Counted from the first letter of the stretch, positions 12,400 to 24,000 are shown. The stretch is DNA of 64,000 nt from Prostheceraeus crozeri (GCA_907163375.1 CAJQUW010015600.1:1-64000), one strand, 5' to 3'. Numbers and translations: made by a program. Notes: a model not told the origin generated them from the sequence alone.

Positions 12400-14395
12400 T
12401 TATTTTAGTAGTGATTTTAGATTTCTATGTTTGGTATAGATGATCCTTGTCTTAGTAAGATTTGAACTTTTATTGTGAACCATATTGCCGATTCGTTCAG
12501 CACAATTACTGAACGGAATGATCAATTTGGTTGCATTGGACTCAGCTATTGTAGAATTGTTCATGCCATGTGGTTGATAGCATTTTAATTTTCTTATCCA
12601 GTATGATTCCCTTTCAAGTCGTTTAGGTCTATTAATGCAATGTTCGATCACATGGAAAGAAAAATGTTCTAATTTGCAATCAATGGAATTAAAGTGCTTT
12701 GCTACAATAGATTTGCTTTCGTCTTTGCTACGTATAGCGCATAGGTGTTCCTTTATTCTATCTACCACAGAGCGTGAACTTTCACCGATGTATTGTTTTA
12801 GACATAATTTGCATTGAATAATATAAATGATTCCTATGGTATCGCATGTAGTTCTATGAACAATAGGGTAGGATATATTGTTATGAATATTATTAAAAGT
12901 GATTTTATTATTGGAACATGAACAAAGGCAATTGTTGTTTTGACATGGGAAAAAACCAGTCTCCCAACATTGCCTTTGCTCAGTTGTATTAAATATTTTT
13001 GTCTCGGTGTTGCACACGAGTGTTCTGGTTACACTTAAATTATACCAAACGTTTGTCATTTTAGACTTGGCTTCGCGATAATTGGCTTTAGATGAACTAT
13101 GAGTTACTGCTCTATATTATTGGCTGTAAATTATGCCTTTATGCACATGTTTAGGATAATAGGACTTTTCGGGTAAGATAAAATGTGAATGAGAAGGTTT
13201 AAACCAGAGCTTATATTCTAAATTGTTATTCTCAATGTAAATTTCTAAATCTAGGAATTTGACGTTATGATTTATTTTGGTTTCTAGCCTAATGTTGGGA
13301 TGATGTCTATTCAGGTGAGCCACAAACCTATCAAAATCATTTAAACTGTGGTCCCAAATCCCAAAAATATCATCTTGATATCTTAACCAAACTTTTGGTT
13401 TTAAAGGAAAAGACAATAAAGCTGTCTGTTCCCAACGGTTCATGAATATATTGCAGAAAGAGCCAGCGAAGGCTTTTCCCATGGCAACACCAGACGTTTG
13501 GAGCCAGAAATTATTATCAACTTGAAAGTCATTGTTGTTTAGTATCATATTCATATGTGTCAAAAGAGTAAGGTCTAGTCTCTATTCATCAGGATTTTCA
13601 AGAAATAAATTAGAAATCAGATTAATAGTTTCTTGAACAGGCACCATAGTGTACAAAGACTCGACATCAAGTGTAAATAAAAAAGCGTTATCAGGAAGCT
13701 CAATAGTTCTAAGTATGGCTATCATATGTAAAGTATCATGTAAATAACTCTCGGATTTTTGAGCAATAGGCTTCAAGAAATAGTCAATCATGTCAGAGTA
13801 ATTTCTAGACTCGGAATTAACATCAGATATAATAGGTCTGCCCGGAGGCATATCACTTTTGATCCAGGTTGATTTATGAATTTTTGGCAAAATGTTGAAA
13901 GAGCGATGACTGTAATCTTTTGAGGGGTACAGATAGCTGTACTCTTTGTTAGTTATGAGACGAGTTGACCTCAGTTTGTCAAGCGATTGAATAATTCGAA
14001 GCCTATTATTTTTAGAGACCGAATCGTCAATCTGTGAGTAAGTACCTTGTAGACTCAATTGCCTTAATCTCATTCCTGTAGGAATTGGTAGACATTATCA
14101 CCCATCTTTGCCCCTTGTCGGCAGGTCGAATAGTGATCTCTTCGTCTTGTAGTCGCCTTATTTCCTTTCTTTCATATTGGTTTAGATCATCATCAGGAAA
14201 GCAATTAGGACAGCTTTTCAAAATTGAGAAGGTAGAGCCTAAAATTTCTTTGGACAATTGCTTTGTATTGTCCGGGACAACATTAGGATGTGGCCAGTAA
14301 TTTGATAATGAAAAACCGAATCTATTTCTGGTGCTGTCATATGAACGAGGCCATTTAAATGAATTTTGCCATTGAAATTTCCGAATGTATTCCAA
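12400..14395 (-). pseudogene. PLE A1 reverse transcriptase with C-terminal GIY-YIG endonuclease
   Basis: The RT region runs 14395 to about 13120 on the minus strand. It shows ITIRPADKGQRWVIM, FNILPKIHKSTW, MPPGRPIISD, FTLDVESLYT (first catalytic Asp), SGVAMGKAFAG, and RYQDDIFGIWDH (the Y-x-D-D box). The endonuclease follows at 13059-12400 with GIIYIIQC, then LKQYIGESSRSVVDRIKEHL, the GIY-YIG core with its Arg and a downstream Glu candidate. This is the canonical PLE architecture and the catalytic boxes look intact. Stops fall near 13575 and 13120, and frames change near 14050. The stop near 13575 is shared with copy A3. Confidence 0.88.
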
Positions 14396-14531
14396 AATTT
14401 GCTTAACTATTTCTTAATGAGGGCAATGTTTTGGAACAGGCACAAATGTTGTGCTGTTACTAAGTAATGAAAATGTATGATGATTAGGCTCAAAGTTTTT
14501 GGCTAATATCACTATGTTAGGAAGTTCGTTT

Positions 14532-15800
14532 TCAGATAGTCTTTTTCCTATGGAAAAAATTATCTAAGATGGCGAAGAGATCATTTTTCGACTGATCTGA
14601 TAAAACATTCAAGTTTGTTATAATGTATGGATCAGGAGGAGGAACGGCCAGACAATCAGTCTTACATTTTTCGCGTATGAATTCATTGAAAGCATTTACA
14701 TTGCTTATCTCCGACTCAGAAAAAGTTGTGGAGATACCTCCAAGAATCACGATGATGTTGGCTTCTGGGTATTTTTGTCGGACATGGTATAAGAAGGTCT
14801 TAAAACATTTAGTGTTTGTGATGGAAGCATTTGCTCTATCTAGAGCACTGATGCAAAGAACAACAGTCTCAATGTCGCTGTAAACTTTCTTGAGGTTTGA
14901 TATAATAACCTTGAAATGGCTCAGTTTTCCCATTTGATGGGACACGGTTAAGATGTCGGATCGTTTATACTAGAGAATGTTGAAGTCCCCATATACTATA
15001 TGTTTGTGCTCATTTGTTGGAGAGATGGAAAGGTTGGAGGTTGGTAGAGAGTTTGAACGAGCTCTGCTCCTTGGTGGCTCAATGAGTGGAGTACCGAAGA
15101 GGTTGAGTTGAGTTGTTGGTGTTGTGAAGTCGGATGGCTGGGCTCGCTTGCGGGATTGAGGAGTAGAAGGCAACTCGGCAGCATTGGTGGTCGAAGATGC
15201 TGGAAGTGCGTCACTTTGAGAAGATTAGTCTTGGGAGTCGGACGCAACTGTCTGTGTGCCTTGTGAAGATTGAGGAGGATCAGAAGGACTGGTAGGTCTT
15301 CGGGCCGGATCGTGAATTCTGGTAGCAACTTCCATTGACTGTACGGTTGGTGCTGCGTCTGCGGTTGCTCTTTCAGGAGAGCGATTCACCGAATGAGGGC
15401 AGATGTGGCGTCTTCCGCGCCACTTCTCTTCTCGAAATTTAGGCATCGAATTTTGGCTATTTGGCGAAGGAACCTGTGAGGCGATTGGGTGAAGATCTGT
15501 GATGTTGGAGATTGATCTGTCTAAGACAGCATTATCGAGGCGCTGTCCCAGCTGTCGACGGGCCCAGTTTGTGACGAGCTTGATTGACCTTTCGAAATAG
15601 GCTTGTGGCATTGTGGACCCGAGTAACTCGAACTCTGTGTCTCGTAGGATATCTTGGTAGTGCTCGCGCATCTCCGCTGCGGCATCTTCCGCCCAACGAA
15701 CAGCTATCGCCCTGCTGCGTTCTTTGAAAGAATCATTGGCAAATGCAGGCTTGAGGAGGTCGGCGAGGGCATCGCTTCTTCTTTTGAGGGCCCTTGGCAT
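14532..15800 (-). pseudogene. PLE A1 ORF1: helical N-terminal domain plus SGNH-like region
   Basis: From the Met at 15800 the frame has a helical domain of about 85 residues with LKPAFANDSF, MREHYQDILRD, MPQAYF and WARRQLGQRL. A Pro/Ser/Thr-rich linker follows, then, in other frames, VYGDFNIL, VVLCISALDRAN, IIVILGGI and a PPPDPY end. The first domain matches ORF1 of PLE B (PAFMNDYF, REHYDAI, WCKRQL), and the second matches both B and C. The GD-x-N block resembles block I of SGNH/GDSL hydrolases, but Ser is replaced by Phe here, so enzyme activity is doubtful. At least two frame changes. The function is unknown; nucleic-acid packaging is one guess. Confidence 0.6.
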
Positions 15801-15851
15801 ACCTTCTAGTTGCTGTAGATGGTGCGTACATTTGATGATGGTGAAGAATTT

Positions 15852-16292
15852 CTATGTTGTCTCATGGCCACGTCTGTTCTCTACGGTGAGATACAACAGT
15901 ACTGTACAATCTGGCTTAACAGTTGATACATAAAACGCTAGATTACAGTTCAGTTCATACGTCATCAATACTGTCCAAACAAGTCGCTTAACTAGAAACG
16001 CGTAACATAAAATTCACAAGAAAAAATGCGTACTAGTAAAATCGATAAAAGGTAATATACAAAAACTGAAAATATGTTTGAGAGAATAAACTTTCAATAC
16101 ATAGACTAAAAGAAAACTGAAAGTTACAATAAAGACCAAGGCAAACTGAAGCAAAAGTCAGCACAGTTTCAACAGAAACAATCTGTCCTTCTGCACACAA
16201 AGATCCGGGTGTGAGAGTCGAATGTTAAGCCAGATTGTACAGTACTGTTGTATCTCACCGTAGAGAACAGACGTGGCCATGAGACAACATAG
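15852..16292. mobile_element. 441-bp MITE with 69-bp terminal inverted repeats
   Basis: Positions 15852-15920 and 16224-16292 are inverted copies, matching throughout by eye. The interior is AT-rich and non-coding. It lies between ORF1 of A1 and the leader ORF at 16314. The flanks share TTT, so a 3-bp target duplication is possible but not certain. No transposase, so non-autonomous. The superfamily is not determined. Confidence 0.75.
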
Positions 16293-16313
16293 TTTTCTCT
16301 TCTATGCATTCCT

Positions 16314-16658
16314 TTACAAAGTTGCACCAACACGTAATTTATTGAAGAATTTCTTTGTTATTGGAAAGAAGGCCCTTGGGATGTGCTCTGGGTGGGACTC
16401 TTCTCGACTGTTTTGCTGAAGATTTGGTCTTTGATTGGGAGTGTCCGAAAAACCACCAGAATATTGGATTTTGTTCATGTTGGGTTGAAATCGCCCATGA
16501 GGCTGTCTCGGACGGGTAGAGAAGCCTCCCGTATATCTTGGCTGCCAAGTTCTTTGCGGTTTTTTTGGAAATTGGTTCGTAGATCGCAATCGGTTGGAAG
16601 CTGGAGGAATTCTTAGAAGTGCTTCTCTGTATGGATACATCATCCACTCACCAGGCAC
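16314..16658 (-). CDS. Possible leader ORF of PLE A1 (unrecognised)
   Basis: An open frame of 114 codons upstream of ORF1 on the minus strand. The product is rich in Pro, Arg, Gln and Gly and has two similar segments, YTGGFSTRPRQP and YSGGFSDTPNQRP. No family recognised. It sits between the MITE and the GGA junction at about 16668, so it belongs either to the 5' end of A1 or to another element. Low-complexity composition suggests an RNA-binding tail or chance. Confidence 0.3.
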   Translation of the reverse strand: MPGEWMMYPYREALLRIPPASNRLRSTNQFPKKPQRTWQPRYTGGFSTRPRQPHGRFQPNMNKIQYSGGFSDTPNQRPNLQQNSREESHPEHIPRAFFPITKKFFNKLRVGATL

Positions 16659-16665
16659 TGGACTG

Positions 16666-16974
16666 AGAGGAGAGGAGGAGAGAGAGCAAGGAGAGGGCGG
16701 CTCCCCTTACTGTGCCACTCGCACAAGTGATGCGAATGTGTACCCGAAGTGAATTATGAGAAAAACTCGTAGCTGGAGGACACGTGTTTCAGTGTATTTT
16801 TCGTCAGCTCCAAATACAAGATTCTGTATCTTGACAACAAACAATTGTGGGTGAGAAAAAGCTTATATACTCGACTGATAAGAGACCAGACTATTCGTTT
16901 TGAATTATATTCGTTGTCACTTGCAGAATCTATGCATTTGAAAATTGCCTGATTGATGTTAAGTGGAATGTAGG
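16666..16974 (-). mobile_element. PLE family A, 5'-truncated copy A2
   Basis: Only the last 0.3 kb of family A is present, nearly identical to the matching ends of A1 and A3. It begins at left with the same GGA/GA-rich tract and stops abruptly at about 16974, followed after eight bases by the long GGA run. Severe 5' truncation is typical of target-primed reverse transcription. Confidence 0.85.
16766..16822 (-). ncRNA. Hammerhead-like motif, PLE copy A2
   Basis: Same core blocks (CTGACGA, GAAA, GTC) and the same 12-of-13 stem I pairing as in A1. Confidence 0.5.
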
Positions 16975-16981
16975 GATATCG

Positions 16982-17152
16982 GGAGGAGGAGGAGGAGGAG
17001 GAGGAGGAGGAGGAGGAGGAGGAGGAGGAGGAGGAGGAGGAGGAGGAGGAGGAGGAGGAGGAGGAGGAGGAGGAGGAGGAGGAGGAGGAGGAGGAGGAGG
17101 AGGAGGAGGAGGAGGAGGAGGAGGAGGAGGAGGAGGAGGAGGAGGAGGAGGA
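16982..17152 (+). repeat. (GGA)57 microsatellite
   Basis: An uninterrupted run of GGA, about 171 bases. It lies at the 3' end of PLE B and directly follows the truncated 5' end of A2. It is the longest of six GGA tracts, all located at PLE ends. Confidence 0.97.
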
Positions 17153-17317
17153 AGTAAATTATCACGAGGATATGTCAGGCAAAGACCTGACAGTTGCCGC
17201 GCGCACTATGGACGTAAGTCACGGAAGAATCAGAACACGTTCAGGTTGCGATAACCGGTTTCGTATTTACAACTTTATCAAATCGCAAAGTAAGCACAGA
17301 GTGAACAGTACATCACA

Positions 17318-18669
17318 TTAAATACGGTGAGAGCTTAACAGGTTCCGTAAGTTCTTCTGATTGGTGAAGCTACCAACAGTCTTAAACACAGGCATTGTTC
17401 GCTGACAAACACGAAGAACATCTTTGCTGCAATTAGTATGCGGTAGAAAAAGATGAATAACATTATTGTACTCCGTAGTAACATTAAGACCATGTGGCAC
17501 AATTGTCTGCAGTCGCTTCATCCACTTCGCCTCTCTTTGTTTTCGTTTAACAGTGTTGGTACAATACTCGAGGGCGGTGAAAGAAAAGTCTTCAATACAA
17601 CAATGACTTCGGAAGTGATCAGAGACGGCTGTCGAATAACCTGAGACAATGTTATTCAGGTGTTCAGAAATACGGCGGCGGAGACATCGAGATGTTTCGC
17701 CCACATAACCTTTCGAACAGCCTTTACAAGAAATAAAATAAATAACTCCACTATTAACACAACATAAACGATGCAAAATGGGAAAAGTATCTACAGAAAA
17801 GGTAAGTACAGAATATTTACACACTTTACAGCTGGTAGACGAAGCACATGGAAAAAAAGCCAGGTTCCCAAGAGTTGGAAAAACGGTGAGTAAAATGTAG
17901 AACTTTATTTATAGTAGACCTGACTAAACTGCGGGAGTAACCCTGTCGATACCAATGTTTCTGTACAAAATTCTTCGTCGACTGAAAATCAAGGTAAGTC
18001 GAACTGAGTGTTAAAAACCTATACAACTGTCCATAAATAATACTGGAAAATACATGACTTGGATGATATGAGGTGGTTGAAAGGATATTAAAAGAGTCAG
18101 TAGGTTTGAAGCCTACACGATGAAAAATACAATCACCTGATCTATACAATTCCAAGTCAAGGAAACGAATAGTGTACAAATCGTAAGACAAATTTACAGA
18201 AATATTTACATCAATATTATTTACATAATTACAAAAGGACGTTAACTCTGACATGCCATGGTTCCAAACACCGAAAATGTCGTCTATGTACCTGATCCAT
18301 AGGCATGGGATTTTCTTTGCTTGTAAAATTTGTTTCTCCCAGTCACCAAGGTAAATGCTGGCATAAGAGCCTCCATAGGCAGATCCCATGGCAGTACCAT
18401 GGACCTGCAGAAAAAGTTCACCTTGAAACACAAAATCATTCGAAGTTAATAATAACCTTAACATGGAAAGAACAGTCAGATCAGGACGTTTGGAGTCAGG
18501 ATAGTCTTTGAATGCCAGGGCACATGCCTCAATGCCGCGATCAGTTGGAATATTCGTATATAAAGACGATATGTCCACAGTGAAGAAAATAGAGTCACTT
18601 TCAAGTTTGAAGTCTTTCACAATTGAAATCACATGCAAAGTGTCACGAACATAGCTTGGAAGTTTCTTA
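17318..18669 (-). pseudogene. PLE B, RT catalytic half plus GIY-YIG endonuclease
   Basis: After the insertion junction the frame reads LPSYVRDTLHVI, FFTVDISSLYTNIP (first catalytic Asp), VHGTAMGSAYGG and IRYIDDIFGVWNHG (Y-x-D-D box), then NKVLHFTHRF. The endonuclease part (17824-17318) reads GVIYFISCKGCSKGYVGETS then LRRRISEHL, a full GIY-YIG core. One stop separates the two reading stretches at 17825. Its match to families A and C in motif order is clear, though the sequences are far diverged. Confidence 0.88.
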
Positions 18670-18677
18670 GCAATAGG
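18670..18677. repeat. 8-bp target duplication (left) of the hAT-like element
   Basis: GCAATAGG, repeated exactly at 23371-23378. In PLE B it encodes part of the conserved Pro-Ile-Ala segment, so removing the insertion restores the expected motif. Confidence 0.9.
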
Positions 18678-18973
18678 CAAAGTAAGTATATAAGTGAAGT
18701 ATGCAATCAAAGCATGATTTGTGGGGACATCTATGATATTACTTTTTCGCCAGCTCTTATAAGCAGTTTTATTTGATATCTCAATTGATAACAGAAGAGC
18801 ATTGAAATATTGAATGGAAGGGACTGAATAGCTATGTCAAAACTATAAATCAGCGAAAAATCACATAGTTATCCGTAGACGTTTGGAAGACAAAAACATA
18901 GATGAAGTTCCATTTCTATGGCTAGAATGTCAGAGTTGATTTGGCATAGAAATTAATTGATTGTCAAGGTATA

Positions 18974-20761
18974 CACTGAATCAAAAAAACGGAAACCCCT
19001 GTTTGTCATATATAGGAACTTTGTTTTAAGTGTAAACTTATCTACCACTTTTGTATTTTTTGATTGTCTCTGTTTGCTTACAATTCATAGCATTCAATTA
19101 ATCATGATGACCTTTCTACAAGATCTAACTTACTAGACAACAGTCACAAAGCTGCCTGATATACCACGCAATAGTGACATGTTGTAAGAAACAACCATAC
19201 ATGCATTGTAATGCGCGTTGATTGTTTGTGAATTGCTAGCGATTGATTAAGCGCACACCAAGCTGAGATCTAGATCTACCAAATGCCGCAAATTAGTGAC
19301 AGTGCTAGAAACCAAATGGTAGGGATGTGGAAGGCAGGTGCAAGCTTGCGGGTTATCGGATTGGAATTTGGAAAGGGAAAGGGTAGTTTTTCAAAGATTA
19401 TAAAGAAATATCGATAATATGGGTCAACGGCTCATCGAAAGGGCAATGGCCGTCCCAGGTTTACCTCGAGACGAACTGATTCAGCTCTAGTTCGCTCAGT
19501 GCGTTTAAACAGATTCATGCCAGCCACTGTTCTTAGACACCAAGTCCCTGGCCCTGTTCCATCTGTTTACACTGTTCGACGCCGGCTGGCAGAAGCGAAA
19601 CTAAAATCAAGGAGACCTAGAAAAAGGCCACGTCTCACAACGTCGCATGTTTCCAATCGAATGCGATGGATAAGCCATGGCGCATAGCCACTGGCGGGAA
19701 AGACAATGGCGAAGAGTTATTTGGACGGATGAAAGTCGGTTCAAGCTCATGCGAACTGACAATAGGATACGTGTGTGGCGAAAACCCAACCAGGAGTGAT
19801 TAAAAGAGAATGTAACCGAGACCTTAACAGCCGGTGGAGGTAGCATTATGGATTGGGCAGGATTTAATTACAGTGGGAGGACAAATCTAGTAATTTGCAA
19901 GAATGTGACTGGAACGGTCTATAAGGACATTTTGCAGAATCACCTTTTGCCGTTTGCCCACCAATCCCTGGGAGAATCCAGCAATTGGTTGTTGATGGAT
20001 GACAATGCAACGCCACATCGATGCCGTGTTGTCAAGGATTTCAAGGATGGCATGGGTATTCGAACTTTACGTTGGCCCAGTAAATCCCCTGACTTGAATC
20101 CTATTGAGAATTTATGGGATATACTGAAAACAAGAGTTGCCCGGAGGAATCCCTTGAATTTGGAGGAACTGAGAGCTCTTCTAATTGAGGAATGGGACGG
20201 ACTTCCATAATCATTGCTCCACAACTTGGCTGACAGTGAAACCAGAAGAGTTCGTGCTTTACTTTTGGCGAATGGCAGCCATACAAGGTATCATAGAATT
20301 AAACTGTTTATCTGAAGTTCGCTAGAATGTAAATTGACTCAAGGCCGCGGCACATCCGGGGGAACTAAGTTGGGGCATGAAGACCAATTAAAAGCTTCGA
20401 TTTACTCATGTGACTGATTCTAACCCAATGATACAGACGTTGGCAGGTGCATCTAAGTGAAAATGCGTGCGATTTATGTGCCGTTATTGTGCACTGCATG
20501 TAGCTTAATTTCCATTCTAGAGGTTTTATTGTTGTCAATTTCTATGCAAGGTATTAACTTTGTTTTGTGTGCATCTTCAGTCAATATTTTTTGAATGTTT
20601 TCTGGTTAATACATATTCTATCTGAACGAGCATGCTGTTTTCGATGTCACCGATTTCTGAACTTAACAAAACGATGAAATATCAAATCCTAAACTATAAA
20701 AGACAAGGATAAAAACACTGTGATGCAAGATTGAAGGGGTTTCCGTTTTTTTGATTCAGTG
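18974..20761 (+). mobile_element. Tc1-type DNA transposon
   Basis: Terminal inverted repeats begin CACTGAATC at left and close GATTCAGTG at right, matching for at least 28 bases, with TA at both flanks as expected for Tc1/mariner. Length 1.79 kb is usual for the group. It contains one broken transposase frame on the plus strand and lies within the hAT-like element. Confidence 0.92.
19283..20210 (+). pseudogene. Tc1 transposase (DD34E type)
   Basis: Starts MPQISDSARNQMVGMW, a helix-turn-helix DNA-binding region. A GRPR-type hook reads NGRPRFTSR, and the second helix-turn-helix lies around VYTVRRRL. The catalytic core has WTDESRF (first Asp), LLMDDNATPH (second Asp) and SPDLNPIENLWD (Glu). Counting from the second Asp to the Glu leaves 34 residues between them, the Tc1 spacing. 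Stops lie near 19414 and 19798, and a frame change lies near 19687, so it is inactive. All three catalytic residues are still present. Confidence 0.9.
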
Positions 20762-21046
20762 TATACGTAATAGACGACTGTAAACCACTCATTTATCTAC
20801 ACATTGATGTGGGCGTTATATGATTGTTTTCCTATATTGATGCATTTGCCAACTTTTGCCCACTGAACATATTGTAATCTTTGTCTGGAATCTACAAATA
20901 CTTCATATTATTGATAACCAGTTGTGCACGCATTCATTGATCAGTTTTAGATTTCAATTCACTGAAATGATCACTAAAATATCGATATATCACTTAAATG
21001 ATTGATTTTTAGTTAGTGACTGGTCTGATGCAAATAAGGAAAAATC

Positions 21047-21308
21047 ATGAATGATGCTCCTGCCTTAAGCTGCACATGATATGTATTAATTGCATTTGAA
21101 TATATTGAGCAATTAACACAATAGTTCCTCGGCTAATAATTCGGCAAATCGCTGAAAAATAAAACTATATTCACAACAGAAAAATGGAAAGCAACACGAA
21201 ACATTCAGATGATGAATGATGCTCCTGCCTTAAGCTGCATATACTTTGTATTAATTGCACTTGTATATATTGAGCAATTAACACAATAGTTCCTCGGCTA
21301 ATTATTCG
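21047..21308 (+). repeat. Two direct copies of a 97-bp unit
   Basis: Positions 21047-21143 and 21212-21308 are about 92 percent identical, separated by 68 bases. Both contain GATGCTCCTGCCTTAAGC and AGTTCCTCGGCTAAT. They lie inside the hAT-like element. Possibly subterminal binding repeats of a transposase, or a simple local duplication. Confidence 0.8.
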
Positions 21309-21563
21309 TATTTCGACGAATTGTCTCGTCTAAATAACCTCACTGCATAGTTTCGGCTGTTGGTACACACTTTTGCGGAGGAATAACTGGGCCTCAGTTA
21401 TCCGGTTATTTACACGCAACATTGCGTGCCAATAATATGTCATTTATTGTCTGATCAGTCATCATCAAATCAGGTCATAAGTTGGTAATACAAAATCAAC
21501 TTTATTAGCTGATTGAATTAGGCTGCAGAACCGCTTATTTTCTTAAAATGAAAGTACAAACTC

Positions 21564-22047
21564 AGGCACTCCTGTACTTTACTGGTCCCTGTATGGGAAT
21601 GCATGAAACGACCTCCTGTACTTTACTGGTCCCTAAATATCCCCTCTACTTTGCTGGTCCCAAATTTAGCACGAACGCTGCCGTGTTGCTATGTGTCAAA
21701 TCGTGCGAATGAACTATGGCTGGTGATCTTTGAACTTCCACGCATTGTATTAAGGAATTGGCTATCTCTGTATTTAGTGTGTTGAGAAGGAATTTGACGT
21801 GAAACTTGACGTCGAACAACATGAGAATAAGCTAGCAAGTCACCTTGATGAATTCATCTGGAGACAAAGGTATGCTAGCAGTCATGCAGATGCCTTCAAC
21901 AATATTCTTGGACATCTTGCTGAATGGCATATAGTTTCTTAATGTTTTTGAAACAAAAAATGCTTTTAATTGGATAAATATTTGTTTTTAATTTGGGACC
22001 AGTGAAGTACAGGAGGTGATATTTAGGGACCAGTAAAGTACAGGAGG
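21564..22047. repeat. Fold-back repeat with doubled terminal motif
   Basis: Positions 21612-21666 are inverted at 21990-22047. Each arm contains two tandem versions of a motif close to CTGTACTTTACTGGTCCC; a third version lies just outside the left arm at 21569. No target duplication found. The motif resembles, base for base in pattern, the one in the MITE at 35831-36141. Probably a MITE nested in the hAT-like element. Confidence 0.65.
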
Positions 22048-23370
22048 GGGTATGCACCACCTTTCGTCAGCTGCCATTCCTTTTTCTTAAATAGGCTTAC
22101 TGAAACTGGTCTTAAAGGACGCTCATTATTCAACGTCGCAACTTGGAAGAAGCTATTCATATGACATTCATATGGTAAACTGGGTTGAACCGGATCATTT
22201 TTGTGAAATTTATTTAGTTGCTCATGTATAGTTCACGTGGTGAAAATTAACGCACTGTCTGCATTTATGGTGGCTGCTTTTAGTTTCACTATATGCCGAA
22301 AATTTGACCGACTTACTGATCCAGTTTAATGTGTCATAATTTTTTATACTAGATCAACCACTAGATGAATGGGATGTAAGTCAACAATGAACCTTGTCAT
22401 AAATGAGGTTTAGTGGACTATGCATTTGAACATAAATGAGTTGGCACTAAAAAGTTATACTCTTGTTAACTGAGATGTAGAACCGTGTTCGTGAGACATC
22501 AACTGTATAATATGTAGTGACCTTTCACTAGGTGTTGCGCAAATTTGACGATTTAAGTTGAATAAACCTACTATCATTAACAACAACTTACCAGACGCCA
22601 TTTTACGCGGTCAGAATGATTCTTCCACAGCAAAATTTGTAACACCATGTGCCATTCAGCCTGTCGTTCACACAGTCTCACTGAGTCACTGTCTGTCGCT
22701 GTCTGCTTTACTCTTTAATAACAACAGTCAGACAACGATTCAGTATGACGTCACAAGTGTAAACGTCGAGTTATTTGTGTGGGAGCATCTCGTTCAATTC
22801 TCATGATGACGGTGGAATTTCCAACAGCTGGTTACTCTGGTTACTCTGGGCAGAGTGATTTAAGAAATCGCTCAAATAAGGGCATGCTGTGTTGTTTTAG
22901 GACACACATAAGGGTCACGTGCTTCAACCACGCAGAGTTGACCTTCACTGTGATGTGAAACGTAGCACATGCATCATAGGCAAAAAAAGTTGCTAAAAAA
23001 GCAAGCAAGGATTCCTTTCTTCTCACTCCAGGAAATATTTGTATTAGATGCATCTTAAATATGTAGATAAACAATATCCAAGCACAAAATGAAGCAATTT
23101 CTCCACTGTTTCATCTGTAAAACCACACCATTCAGAAATGACATGTTCATCAACAAAATTGGCTTGAAATATGAAAAGCTTGATGAATTTCATATAGGAA
23201 TCAATTGGAAAATTGAGTTGTTGCCAAAAATTTTAGCCACAGTAATTTTTTGAAATTGGTAAATATGAATTTCTGAAAATCATCTTGGCGAAAAAAGATG
23301 GCGGACATGTCGCCAAAAAATACATTAGAGCAATGAGTTGATTGCACACTTAACATATTTAAACACTTTG

Positions 23371-23378
23371 GCAATAGG
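23371..23378. repeat. 8-bp target duplication (right) of the hAT-like element
   Basis: GCAATAGG, identical to 18670-18677. Confidence 0.9.
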
Positions 23379-24000
23379 GGCCAAGAAAAATTCAACAAAA
23401 GATGCACATTTTCTAGAAACGCTAGAACAGTCACTTACAATGGGCCTACCGGAGGGCATAACAGGAGAAGGCCAAACATCTTTGTGTACTTTAGGCAAAA
23501 TATAAAATGAACGCTGTTTACATACAATAGGTGGCTCCAAAGCACGAAGTTCACGTGAAGAAATAAACTTTTTAGTGTACGTGTACAAGTAAGACAAAAA
23601 GTTCGAGAGTCTTTTACTCGTAAATTTACATAAACTCTTATCAATCGGTACATAGAATTTATCTTGACATAGTTGCCGAAAAGATTCATCTAAATATGCA
23701 TCTTTCGAGGCTATAAGCCACTTACCACCTTTATCAACAGGTGTTACAACAATGGATTCGCAAGAAATAAGACGGTTTAGTTCACTGCGTTCAAGCACAG
23801 TTAGATTGTCATCAGGAAAACAGTTGCGACATTTACGTAGAATGTTCAAGACAACACCTTTAACGCGCTTACATAAATCCAAAACATGTTTAGGAACCAG
23901 CGAATCAGGAGGATACTTACAACTCTTAAAAGGAAAACGGCAAGAATTAGCTGACGACTTAAGTAAGATGCATTTCTATTTGTATTTTCTCAAATAATCA
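23379..24000 (-). pseudogene. PLE B, N-terminal half of the reverse transcriptase
   Basis: Minus-strand frame with CFPDDNLTVLERSELNRL, VTPVDKGGKWLIASK, SFYILPKVHKDVWPSP, MPSGRPIVSD and VEFFLAPIAK, the conserved pre-catalytic PLE RT segments. It is interrupted after the Pro-Ile-Ala codons by the hAT-like element and continues at 18669. Upstream, in frame, a segment with SCKYPPDSLVPKHV extends the protein to about 24000. Confidence 0.85.

Larger units (their letters stand above)
12036..16665 (-). mobile_element. Penelope-like element, family A, copy A1
   Basis: Minus-strand PLE with the 3' end at left. From 5' to 3' on the minus strand: a possible extra leader ORF (16314-16658), a MITE insertion (15852-16292), ORF1 (14532-15800), RT plus GIY-YIG endonuclease (12400-14395), a hammerhead-like motif (12148-12204) and a GGA/TCC-rich end (12036-12061). 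It is about 99 percent identical by eye to A3 over the shared 1.5 kb, so family A moved recently. The element is near full length but carries several stops and frame changes. Confidence 0.85.
18678..23370. mobile_element. hAT-like DNA transposon, 4.69 kb, inserted in PLE B
   Basis: The ends form inverted repeats of about 33 bp (18678-18710 and 23338-23370) with 26 matches, starting CAAAGT and closing on TGCAATCAA. They are flanked by a perfect 8-bp duplication. An 8-bp target duplication and CA...TG ends fit hAT, though P and Merlin types are not excluded. No transposase is visible, so it is non-autonomous or decayed. It carries a nested Tc1 element, a direct repeat and a fold-back repeat. 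About 2.9 kb remain without the Tc1. Confidence 0.82.

Noticed and set aside
16959-17165. Long frames of pure Leu or Arg through the GGA run
   Set aside because: They are translations of the microsatellite, not genes.
17172-17191. 7-bp-stem hairpin near the 3' end of PLE B as a hammerhead
   Set aside because: No CUGANGA, GAAA or cleavage triplet in the right order.
22558-22806. 82-codon plus-strand frame in the hAT-like element as a transposase
   Set aside because: No BED finger, no catalytic motif and no hAT C-terminal dimerisation pattern.
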